This document shows, one piece after another, positions 27,707 to 34,361 of a DNA stretch of 64,000 nucleotides; within the stretch, counting starts at the first letter, position 1, and every line of letters starts with the position of its first letter. A program made the position numbers and the translations under genes. The notes under the pieces were generated by a model, which was not told where the DNA came from, made no database searches, and saw only the letters and a list, made by a program, of their open reading frames with translations. This DNA comes from Bryobacteraceae bacterium. GTDB taxonomy: Bacteria > Acidobacteriota > Terriglobia > Bryobacterales > Bryobacteraceae. The stretch spans positions 310,001 to 374,000 of the forward strand of contig CANGYQ010000005.1 in NCBI GenBank assembly GCA_947458745.1, read 5' to 3'.

Positions 27707-28213
27707 CTACCGGCCTTCGCTAGAGGGCGGCACAATGCCCTTCAGGCGCATGTAGGTCACCAGATTGCCGTAGTGCTCGTAGTTGTGCATGAAGTTAAAC
27801 ATCAGCACGCCCATCCGGCTGCGCTCGCCGCGGCCGAACTTCACCATCTCCGCGCCGTTCTTGTCGTTCAGGGCGTCGTAGGCGGTCTGGCAATAGGCGG
27901 TGGCTTCCTTAAAGGCGGCGGTGATCTCTTCGCGCTTCAGCTTGGTCTTCTCAATGCTGCCCTTGTTGGGGTTCGGTTCCGCCTTGGCGGCTGAGCAGAA
28001 CATATACTGGGCATCAGCGACGTGCGCCATAATCTGGCCAAACGTCCGGACTTCCGGGGTCGGCTTAAAGTCGAACACTTCCGCGGGCACCTTCTCGGCC
28101 GACTTGGAAAGGTTGGTGACACCCATGCCGAACAGCATCTTGGCATCTTTGGACATTTGATCCTGGGCGAAGAGGCCAAGGATGGACAGGGAAACGGCGA
28201 GAATCAGTTTCAT
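27707..28213 (-). CDS. DinB-family protein, exported
   Basis: A 168-residue four-helix DinB/YfiT-like protein with a signal peptide (MKLILAVSLSILGLFAQ). The metal-site pattern of the family appears as MAHVADAQYMF (first His) and MFNFMHNYEHYGNLVTYMRL (two His). Many DinB-fold proteins are thiol-dependent or metal-dependent transferases, but the function of the exported acidobacterial group is unknown. The ATG at 28213 is chosen: TATGAT ends 7 nt upstream and the signal peptide starts there. Two further ATGs just upstream overlap this box and would not be transcribed. Confidence 0.85.
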   Translation of the reverse strand: MKLILAVSLSILGLFAQDQMSKDAKMLFGMGVTNLSKSAEKVPAEVFDFKPTPEVRTFGQIMAHVADAQYMFCSAAKAEPNPNKGSIEKTKLKREEITAAFKEATAYCQTAYDALNDKNGAEMVKFGRGERSRMGVLMFNFMHNYEHYGNLVTYMRLKGIVPPSSEGR

Positions 28214-28220
28214 GCTTTTC

Positions 28221-28226
28221 ATCATA
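28221..28226 (-). promoter_or_regulatory. -10-like TATGAT before the DinB gene
   Basis: On the minus strand TATGAT ends 7 nt before the ATG at 28213. Confidence 0.6.
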
Positions 28227-28312
28227 CGAGCAATTCCGGCAGCGTCAATACAAGTTGGGGCGGAAATCGGACGAAACGCCTGCCCCAGGCTGCCCCGCCA
28301 GGACCAGTCGTG

Positions 28313-28645
28313 ATGACAGCGCGCCCGCCGCTGGGTCTGTTGGTCTGTGGGGATAATCACTTGCTGTTGCGCGGCCCACTGCCGGACCGGGTCACCGCCG
28401 GGCGGCTCGTCCGCCTCTGGATGTTCCCCACCATCCAGGCCTCGGTCGACCGCACCGGCATCCGAGGCACCTGGCGCATCTCCACCCGCGAGTTACGGGA
28501 AGAGATCAGCTGGGCGGTCGTGTGGCCCTCAGCTACTCCGGCGCAGCCGGCCGTCACGCAGTTGCTTGCTGAAGTAGCCGGGCGGGGAATTCCGATTCAC
28601 GATGCGGCCGCAACGGAGTGGACAGGCGTCCACTGGACACCGTAA
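28313..28645 (+). CDS. Conserved-looking hypothetical protein
   Basis: A 110-residue soluble protein (MTARPPLGLLVCGDNHLLLR, ending EWTGVHWTP). I do not recognise a named family. The pattern of a short Rossmann-like strand (LGLLVCGDNHLLLRG), an amphipathic middle and TRELREEISWAVVWP suggests a small alpha/beta fold. Codon use looks like its neighbours, with G/C in third positions. It sits between the DinB gene (divergent) and the epimerase-like gene (convergent) and has no close Shine-Dalgarno sequence. Confidence 0.5.
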   Translation: MTARPPLGLLVCGDNHLLLRGPLPDRVTAGRLVRLWMFPTIQASVDRTGIRGTWRISTRELREEISWAVVWPSATPAQPAVTQLLAEVAGRGIPIHDAAATEWTGVHWTP

Positions 28646-28711
28646 CGCATTGATGCTACTGAGCCGCGCACGTCAGCAGGCGGTCCGACGGGACTTCTGC
28701 CCAGCCACGCC

Positions 28712-29803
28712 CTAAGGCAACTCCTCCAGCACCACCGCGCCCTTCTCCCACCGGGCATCCTGCACCCGCTTCTCGGTTAGGAAGATCACGAACTCCGTGC
28801 TCAGCGTCTGCCGCGCGCCGATCCAGCGATAAGCCGGTGTATCGAACAACGATCCTCGCTCCACCGACTTCTGTAAGCCCTCGGCATAAGGCGACGACCC
28901 AAACTCGATCCCTCGTGCGATCACTTTCCCATTCCAGGGCTTCTGCTGCGCCCGCTGATTCTCCTGCCAGTCCGCCGCCCACGGGTGAGCATCGGTGGGG
29001 AACAGGTACCCGATCGTCACCGGGAAATCCGGATGGCTCATGGTGAAGAACTGGTGGGAGCGCTTGGGGTCCATCAGCAGGGCCGTATATGCACCACCGG
29101 GCCGAGTCGCGGGCATCAGCCGTTCCCGGACGCTTTCCCCGGCAGGCAGGGCTCCATTGCGATCACCCTTCACCGCTGAGATCCGCATCAGCGACTTGCC
29201 CGGCTCAATGAATGGCGGGCCAAAGGTGGCATGCTGCATCCACTGCACTGGCCGGTCAAAGGCCTGCAGATTCTCCACCGACTCTTCGATGCGCACCCAA
29301 TCGCCATTCGCCGGAAGCGTAACCGTGCGCTTCACCCGGTATTGCGATTTCGGCAGCTCCGCCGCATAGCGCAGCACCACCGCATTGCCTTCCACGCCGC
29401 CACTCGTCTTCTGCCAGGCGACAATCGGCGCCTCTCCATGGTTGCCCAGCCCGGCCGCGATCTCCTCCGGTGAGGACGGTGGCCCATACGCCGGAAAGCA
29501 CAACAGATGGCCCATGTAGCCCGCTGAAAGCCAGCGGTGCGGATCATCGCCGTAGGTGGCGTTGTCGCGAGCATCCACGTAGGTCTGCGGATCAATGGTG
29601 GGGTAGTGCGGCACCCGCATCGGGTTGACGTCGCGTTTTGCATTGCCGGTCACCTGCCGCACCTCGGCGATGTGCCCGCCGCCCTTCAGGACGGAAACTC
29701 GAATACGGCCATTGTCCAGGACCCACGCGACGCGGCCATGCAGGGTCTGTTCGGAAAAACGGAGGTCAGCGGAGAGGGTCAGCATCAAAATCCAGGTTGT
29801 CAT
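28712..29803 (-). CDS. Aldose-1-epimerase-like (galactose mutarotase fold) protein
   Basis: A 363-residue protein whose beta-sandwich pattern fits the galactose-mutarotase/DUF4380-like superfamily: GRIRVSVLKGGGHIAEVRQ near the start, AELPKSQYRVKRTVTL and DWVRIEESVENLQAFDRPV in the middle, and WMQHATFGPPFIEPG with the His expected at the sugar site. A short hydrophobic start (MTTWILMLTLSADL) may be a signal peptide. Sugar-converting or sugar-binding activity is inferred from fold only. Its start has no obvious promoter element within 12 nt. Confidence 0.7.
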   Translation of the reverse strand: MTTWILMLTLSADLRFSEQTLHGRVAWVLDNGRIRVSVLKGGGHIAEVRQVTGNAKRDVNPMRVPHYPTIDPQTYVDARDNATYGDDPHRWLSAGYMGHLLCFPAYGPPSSPEEIAAGLGNHGEAPIVAWQKTSGGVEGNAVVLRYAAELPKSQYRVKRTVTLPANGDWVRIEESVENLQAFDRPVQWMQHATFGPPFIEPGKSLMRISAVKGDRNGALPAGESVRERLMPATRPGGAYTALLMDPKRSHQFFTMSHPDFPVTIGYLFPTDAHPWAADWQENQRAQQKPWNGKVIARGIEFGSSPYAEGLQKSVERGSLFDTPAYRWIGARQTLSTEFVIFLTEKRVQDARWEKGAVVLEELP

Positions 29804-29956
29804 GATTGCGCAGCACCCGCGCGGGCACCGTCACGGCAAAGTATATGCCAGACGAAGCGGAGTAGGGTGAAGCGATCGTCCGCCAGGATCATTCAGGCCG
29901 GCACAACGCAACGATAAGACCCGATGGGAGGCGTTAGCGGAGGGGGGTAAGGGAAG

Positions 29957-29993
29957 CGGAATGGACTCTTTTCAGGCGAAGGAGTCCATTCCG
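29957..29993 (-). terminator. Perfect 12-bp hairpin behind the Flp pilin gene
   Basis: CGGAATGGACTC and GAGTCCATTCCG form a perfect 12-bp stem with a 13-nt loop, 78 bases after the pilin stop. There is no T-run on the minus strand, so it may be a Rho-assisted terminator or a 3' stabilising structure. The remaining 29804-30070 gap shows nothing else. Confidence 0.5.
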
Positions 29994-30070
29994 GCCAATC
30001 GAGAACACGTGGCATGCGGCCGGGAGGGGAGGCGGCATTGCCACAGACAGAGTGCAAATGTAAGTCTGGG

Positions 30071-30271
30071 TTAGGAGCCCGTGGTAGCCGCCTTTGACAT
30101 GGTCGTCGAGACCTTGCTGAAGATGGTGCTGATGCTGGATGCCACATTGGGCATTACCGCACCAGCCGCGACGGCCACAAAACCGGCCATCAAAGCGTAC
30201 TCGATGAGATCCTGACCGTGGGTGTCCTTCCAAATGCGAAGCTGCAAAGCGTAGTTATATAGTTTTTTCAT
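30071..30271 (-). CDS. Flp/Fap-type pilin
   Basis: A 66-residue prepilin starting MKKLYNYALQLRIWKDTHG, with the prepilin-peptidase site G|QDLIEYALMAGFVAVAAGAV (Glu at +5, hydrophobic helix after it) and a Ser/Thr/Ala-rich tail. Flp pilins form tad-type pili used for attachment and possibly DNA uptake or secretion. No tad assembly gene is in the window, so this is an orphan pilin locus. The start is firm: AGGAG lies 7 bases before the ATG at 30271. A -10-like CTATAGAT near 30305 would give a ~27-nt leader. Confidence 0.88.
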   Translation of the reverse strand: MKKLYNYALQLRIWKDTHGQDLIEYALMAGFVAVAAGAVMPNVASSISTIFSKVSTTMSKAATTGS

Positions 30272-30563
30272 GCTGGACTCCTGTTCCTGCAAAGTGAAAT
30301 CAGCCAACATCTATAGTTTCGTCTCGTAAGCAGAGGTTGAGTATTGTGGGAAGCACCTACTTCGGTGCCGCAGTTTGACCAAGCCGAACAGGAGGAATAC
30401 CTAGATAAATCCAATTATGCGGTTTTCTGCATGTGAGGCGTCATGCATCCAAAACATTTTGCAAGCGGACACAAACGATTTGAGAGGGCCAGAGGAAACC
30501 CACCCTTTGGGCGATACAGCAGAGGGAGGGGACGAGGAGGGGATGACGCCAGACAAAATTGAA

Positions 30564-30641
30564 TGGCGTCCCAGACGGGATTCGAACCCGTGTTATCGCC
30601 GTGAAAGGGCGGTGTCCTAGGCCGGGCTAGACGACTGGGAC
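30564..30641 (-). tRNA. tRNA-Glu (anticodon TTC)
   Basis: Read on the minus strand, the acceptor stem GTCCCAG pairs with CTGGGAC. The anticodon loop CTTTCAC carries TTC. The T-arm is ACGGG-TTCGAAT-CCCGT, the discriminator is G and the CCA end is encoded. The anticodon stem CCGCC/GGCGA has a C-A mismatch at the outer pair. No attachment-site duplication is visible nearby. Confidence 0.93.
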
Positions 30642-30741
30642 GCGTTAACGAACTCTTTTAGGATAAGGCGTCGAGGCAGGCGGCGTCAAACTCCCTGCCT
30701 CAGCCAGTGTCCTTGCGGGCCGTCTCGAACCGAGCGCGCGG

Positions 30742-31074
30742 CTACAGAGTCTTCAAATAAGCCATCAGGTTGTCCCGCTCTTCGTCGGTCAGCAGGTCCT
30801 GATAGCCCGGCATGCCATTGCCGCCGGCATTGATGATGGCGCGCACCGTCTCGTCGGAAGGCTTCTTGCCGTTGGCCAGCTTGGCTTTCTTGTAAAGCCC
30901 CTTCAGGCCGGGGCCCATTTTTTTTTCGTCCGAGTCGGCATTGTGGCAAACACCACACTGCTCAAACACTTCTTTACCCTTTTCGGCGTTGCCTGCCTTC
31001 TGGGCCGGAGCCTTGGGGACCACGACGAAAAACGCCGCCGCTACGAACAATGCAAAAATTCCACGAGCGATCAT
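30742..31074 (-). CDS. Small class I cytochrome c
   Basis: A 110-residue monohaem cytochrome. A signal peptide (MIARGIFALFVAAAFFVVVP) precedes one haem-binding CGVCH. The Met ligand is likely in GMPGYQDLLT. The C-terminal helix (LTDEERDNLMAYLKTL) is standard for the family. It carries electrons in the periplasm; its partner is not identifiable here. It is divergent from the DUF2064 transferase gene with only 23 bases between start codons, and both promoters lie in that gap. Start ATG 31074 is 7 nt behind TAAACT. Confidence 0.92.
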   Translation of the reverse strand: MIARGIFALFVAAAFFVVVPKAPAQKAGNAEKGKEVFEQCGVCHNADSDEKKMGPGLKGLYKKAKLANGKKPSDETVRAIINAGGNGMPGYQDLLTDEERDNLMAYLKTL

Positions 31075-31081
31075 GCTTTTC

Positions 31082-31091
31082 AGTTTACTAT
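31082..31091. promoter_or_regulatory. Overlapping divergent -10 boxes in a 23-bp gap
   Basis: The minus-strand box TAAACT (31087-31082) ends 7 nt before the ATG at 31074. The plus-strand box TACTAT (31086-31091) ends 6 nt before the ATG at 31098. They share two bases, so the two polymerases should exclude each other. Confidence 0.6.
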
Positions 31092-31097
31092 CTGTCC

Positions 31098-31664
31098 ATG
31101 CGGCCCGTCATCATCCTATTCGCCCGCGCCCCCGTCGTGGGCCACGTCAAGACCCGTCTGATTCCCGCCCTGGGGCCGGAGGGTGCGGCCATGTTGCATG
31201 TCCGGCTGGTCCGCCACGCCCTGCACCACCTGGAACCCTACGGTGACCTGGAACTTCACACCGACGTCCGCACCGAGGCCTGGCCGGAATTCCGTGGCCC
31301 CCGCGTCGTGCAGGCCGAAGGTGACCTGGGCTACAAGATGTATCGCGCGCTCGAACAGCGCGGCCACGCGCTGCTGGTCGGCTCCGACGCCCCCGCCATC
31401 CCGGAGATGCATCTCAAGTCGCTGCTCGATTCGCCCTCCGAAGTCACGCTCGGGCCTTCGGATGATGGCGGCTTTTACGCCATCGCCACCCGCCAGACTC
31501 ACCCCCGCATGTTCGATCACGTCGAATGGTCCAGCGGACATGAATTGAAGCAGACGCTCGCTGCCTGCCACGCCGCCGGGTTGACCACCGCCATCACTCA
31601 TTCCTGGTTCGACGTCGACGTGCCGGAAGACTTAGAGCGATTGCGAAAACTCGGCATCGTATAA
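31098..31664 (+). CDS. DUF2064 / TIGR04282-type glycosyltransferase-like protein
   Basis: A 188-residue nucleotidyl/glycosyl-transferase-fold protein. The start MRPVIILFARAPVVGHVKTR with LIPALGPEGA is the family signature, and DDGGFYAIA (about residue 120) holds the acidic site. VGSDAPAIP also fits. Relatives are annotated as rSAM-associated transferases or CofC-like guanylyltransferases; the substrate is unknown. The gene lies 4 bases before the ArsA-like ATPase and is probably cotranscribed with it. ATG 31098 is chosen because TACTAT ends 6 nt upstream; the upstream ATG at 31050 lies within the divergent cytochrome gene. Confidence 0.82.
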   Translation: MRPVIILFARAPVVGHVKTRLIPALGPEGAAMLHVRLVRHALHHLEPYGDLELHTDVRTEAWPEFRGPRVVQAEGDLGYKMYRALEQRGHALLVGSDAPAIPEMHLKSLLDSPSEVTLGPSDDGGFYAIATRQTHPRMFDHVEWSSGHELKQTLAACHAAGLTTAITHSWFDVDVPEDLERLRKLGIV

Positions 31665-31668
31665 ATTA

Positions 31669-32862
31669 ATGCGGATACTTCTGTTCTCGGGTAAAGGCGG
31701 CGTTGGCAAAACCAGTCTGGCCGCCGCCACCGGACTGCAACTGGCCCGGCTGGGCCACCGGACCCTGGTGATGTCGGTCGACCCTGCCCACTCGCTCGGC
31801 GATTCCTTCAACCTCCAAGGTGACCTGTTCCACGGCCGCACCTCGGCTCCCTTCCAGGTGAGCGAGCGCCTGCACATCCACGAAGTAAACATCCAGCACG
31901 AGATCAAGCGCCACTGGCGCGAGATCACCACCTATGTCACCAGCGTGCTGCGCACCACCGGCATTGGCGGCGTCGAAGCTGAGGAACTGGCGATCTTGCC
32001 CGGCATGGAGGAACTCTCGGCGATGATGTACGTCAACCAGTACCGGCGCGAAGGCCAGTACGACGTTATCGTGCTGGACTGCGCGCCGACGGCCGAATCG
32101 ATCCGCTTCATCTCGATGCCCTCCACGCTCGATTGGTACATGAAGCACATCTTCCCCATGCAGCGCAGCGTGATGAAGGCTGTCCGGCCCATCGCCAACA
32201 AGCTGTCGCCCGTGGAACTGCCCCCCGATAGCTACTTCGGCAACATCCTGGACCTGTTCCGCAAGCTGGAAGGCATCGACGAAGTACTGGAAGATCCCAA
32301 GCAGTGCAGCGCGCGCTTGGTCACCAATGCCGAACAGATGGTGCTCCGCGAAACCCAGCGCGCCTTTGTCTACTTTTCGCTCCACGGCTTGACTGTCGAT
32401 TCCATCCTGGTTAACCGCGTGTTGCCGGAGACCGTGGAAGATTCGTTCTTCACCGAATGGCGCGCCTCGCAGCAAAAAGTCTTGGCCGAGATGGATAGCT
32501 ATTTTGCTCCCGTCGCCGTCAAGCGGGTGCCCTTATTCAAGCGCGAAGTGCTGGGCATTGAGCGGCTGCAACTGCTGGCGGAGGCCGCCTACGCGCCGAA
32601 TGAAGACCCCTCCGTACCGCTCAGCCTTGATCGCCCCTACGTCTTCGACAAAGTGGCCGACGGCCATTATCTGGTGAAGTTGACGCTACCGTTCGCCGTA
32701 AAGGGCGAAGTGGGACTCTTCAAGAAGGGCGATGAACTCGTTGTGCAGATCGGGTCGTTGCGTCGGCACATCGGCCTGCCCACGTCGATGGCCGCGCTGT
32801 CGCCGGCAAAGGCTAAGCTGGAGAATAGAATGTTGACCGTGGATATGAAGGAGGCAGTATGA
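31669..32862 (+). CDS. ArsA/Get3-family ATPase
   Basis: A 397-residue deviant-Walker P-loop ATPase: GKGGVGKTS at residues 8-16, switch I SVDPAHSLGDSF and switch II VLDCAPTAESIRF. The last ~75 residues (from YVFDKVADGHYLVKLTLPF) resemble the small HSP20-like beta domain found on bacterial ArsA homologues. No arsenite pump or ars regulator is near, so arsenic resistance is unlikely; a Get3-like role with hydrophobic clients is a better guess. It starts 4 bases after DUF2064. The next small gene overlaps its stop by 4 bases (ATGA), suggesting a fixed partner. Confidence 0.87.
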   Translation: MRILLFSGKGGVGKTSLAAATGLQLARLGHRTLVMSVDPAHSLGDSFNLQGDLFHGRTSAPFQVSERLHIHEVNIQHEIKRHWREITTYVTSVLRTTGIGGVEAEELAILPGMEELSAMMYVNQYRREGQYDVIVLDCAPTAESIRFISMPSTLDWYMKHIFPMQRSVMKAVRPIANKLSPVELPPDSYFGNILDLFRKLEGIDEVLEDPKQCSARLVTNAEQMVLRETQRAFVYFSLHGLTVDSILVNRVLPETVEDSFFTEWRASQQKVLAEMDSYFAPVAVKRVPLFKREVLGIERLQLLAEAAYAPNEDPSVPLSLDRPYVFDKVADGHYLVKLTLPFAVKGEVGLFKKGDELVVQIGSLRRHIGLPTSMAALSPAKAKLENRMLTVDMKEAV

Positions 32863-33065
32863 GCGATCAAAAGCAGTGCGTGTGCATGGGCGCGGGACCG
32901 GCGTTGTCCCAGATCCTGACCAAGCTAGGTCCGGGCGAAGAAGCCGCCGAACACTTCCGCGGCGCGCGCGTCGAGTTCCTGAAAGGCATCCGCGCGTTGA
33001 TCGACAAGCAGCTCGAATCGCTGGCCAAGCCGGAGTCGAAGGGCTCCAAAGTCACGGTCGAGTAG
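32859..33065 (+). CDS. Small ArsA-coupled protein
   Basis: A 68-residue protein with a Cys pair near the start (MSDQKQCVCMGAGPALSQIL) and a long amphipathic helix (AAEHFRGARVEFLKGIRALI, then DKQLESLAK). No domain family is recognised. Its ATG overlaps the stop of the ArsA-like gene (ATGA), and GGAGG precedes it within that gene, so the two proteins should be made together. A metal- or client-binding adaptor role is speculation. The CxC motif is the most testable clue. Confidence 0.65.
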   Translation: MSDQKQCVCMGAGPALSQILTKLGPGEEAAEHFRGARVEFLKGIRALIDKQLESLAKPESKGSKVTVE

Positions 33066-33078
33066 CACCGCTGTCGAA

Positions 33079-33084
33079 TAGAAT
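33079..33084 (+). promoter_or_regulatory. -10-like TAGAAT of the peroxiredoxin gene (leadered)
   Basis: TAGAAT lies 23 nt before the ATG at 33108. A start near 33091 leaves a ~17-nt leader with AAGGA 7 bases before the ATG. This is a useful contrast to the leaderless genes. Confidence 0.5.
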
Positions 33085-33107
33085 CAGGCTAAACCAAGGA
33101 AAAGATC

Positions 33108-33575
33108 ATGGCTGAACTCACCGCAGGCAAAAAAGCACCCGACTTCACTCTCGAAACCGACACGGGTGAAAAGCTGAAGCTCTCGTCATTGAAAGGGCAG
33201 AACGTCGTCCTGTACTTCTACCCCAAATCCGACACCCCCGGCTGCACCACCGAAGCCTGCGAATTCCGCGACGCCTTCCCGCGATTTAAAGGCAACGCGG
33301 TCATTCTAGGCATCTCGCCGGACCCGGTGAAGGCCCAAGCCAAGTTCCGCGCCAAGTTCGAACTCCCCTTCAACATCCTGGCCGACGTCGAGCACGCGGT
33401 CGCGGAAGCGTATGGCGTCTGGGTGGAGAAAAGCATGTACGGCAAAAAGTACATGGGCGTCGCCCGCACCACCTTCATCATCGGCGCCGACGGCAAGATC
33501 GCCCAGATCTTCGAAAAGGTAAAGCCCGCCGGGCATGCCGCGGAAGTGGAAGCCGCGCTGAAGGCGCTGGCGTAG
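33108..33575 (+). CDS. bcp: Thioredoxin-dependent peroxiredoxin, BCP type
   Basis: A 155-residue peroxiredoxin. The peroxidatic Cys sits in SDTPGCTTEACEFRD, and the resolving Cys five residues later in the same helix marks the atypical 2-Cys BCP/PrxQ class. VARTTFIIGADGKI is the conserved C-terminal strand. It reduces peroxides in the cytoplasm using thioredoxin. AAGGA 7 bases upstream fixes the start. It lies 42 bases behind the small ArsA-coupled gene but seems to have its own promoter. Confidence 0.94.
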   Translation: MAELTAGKKAPDFTLETDTGEKLKLSSLKGQNVVLYFYPKSDTPGCTTEACEFRDAFPRFKGNAVILGISPDPVKAQAKFRAKFELPFNILADVEHAVAEAYGVWVEKSMYGKKYMGVARTTFIIGADGKIAQIFEKVKPAGHAAEVEAALKALA

Positions 33576-33644
33576 TTGGCCCAATCGGCAATGTCGATTT
33601 GAATGTTCTCGGTGAGCCTGATCGTGCTTCAAGAGCCCTGGCGA

Positions 33645-34316
33645 TTAGCCGTGACCTTCGTTGCGGCCTGACCGAGTCCAGTAGATATAGCCGAAACCAT
33701 CAAAAGCATCAAAGACCAGAGATGAGCAGGATTCGGCAATTTGTTGCTCCTGCTCAAGAGTCAAGACGCCCCGGTCCGTCAGCGGTATGTCCGTCTCGCC
33801 CAGTACCACCAAGTTGGTGAATCCGCGCCCACTGCGGAACGCTCGATTAACCTCGTCTAACGTTGCGGTCCGATTGAGATGTAGGTAGATCTCGGGCGCT
33901 TGTGACTCTGGGCCGTCATGGCCATAGATCCATCCAATAAACTCCTCCGGCTTATCCCACCGCGGATCGGGTGGGTAATGCGTACTGACAAGAGCCAAGT
34001 GACGAGGAGACCGCCCAAGATGGCTCAGAACGAATCTATACGCACAATCAGACAACTCGCCTATCCGGCCAACCATTCCAGGTGTTTCCCAATCGAGGTC
34101 GCTACCTTTTTTACACGGCACCTGGTCATCACCAGGCAAGTAAGCATGAAACACGCCGCGGTCCAGGTCTAGATCTCGCAGCAGTATCGATACCGGATCC
34201 TGCCATGTGAGGATCCCGGAAAGGAACTCCTTGCAATGTTCCTGATTGAGTTGTGCCCAACGAAGGGGTGGCTTAGCGTTCTGGGGAGTTTGCTGGGACT
34301 GTTCCTCAACACTCAT
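33645..34316 (-). CDS. Hypothetical protein
   Basis: A 223-residue soluble protein (MSVEEQSQQTPQNAKPPLRW, ending YIYWTRSGRNEGHG) of no family I recognise. It is rich in acidic and aromatic residues and lacks a signal peptide or membrane helix. By eye it is less GC-rich and less biased at third positions than its neighbours, which could mean recent acquisition. TAGACT ends 6 nt before its ATG at 34316, matching the leaderless pattern and supporting it as a real gene. Confidence 0.6.
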   Translation of the reverse strand: MSVEEQSQQTPQNAKPPLRWAQLNQEHCKEFLSGILTWQDPVSILLRDLDLDRGVFHAYLPGDDQVPCKKGSDLDWETPGMVGRIGELSDCAYRFVLSHLGRSPRHLALVSTHYPPDPRWDKPEEFIGWIYGHDGPESQAPEIYLHLNRTATLDEVNRAFRSGRGFTNLVVLGETDIPLTDRGVLTLEQEQQIAESCSSLVFDAFDGFGYIYWTRSGRNEGHG

Positions 34317-34322
34317 GTCCTC

Positions 34323-34328
34323 AGTCTA
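34323..34328 (-). promoter_or_regulatory. -10-like TAGACT before the hypothetical gene
   Basis: On the minus strand TAGACT ends 6 nt before the ATG at 34316. Confidence 0.5.
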
Positions 34329-34361
34329 CGATCCATGCGGCAATGGAACTAAGCCGTCCCA

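Noticed and set aside
30272-30310. Sigma-54 promoter before the Flp pilin (TTGGC ... TTTGC)
   Set aside because: The GG and GC elements are 13 nt apart instead of 10; a sigma-70-like CTATAGAT fits better.
31669-32862. Arsenical resistance locus
   Set aside because: No arsB, arsC, arsD, ACR3 or ArsR gene is adjacent; the ATPase has the HSP20-like tail of other ArsA homologues.
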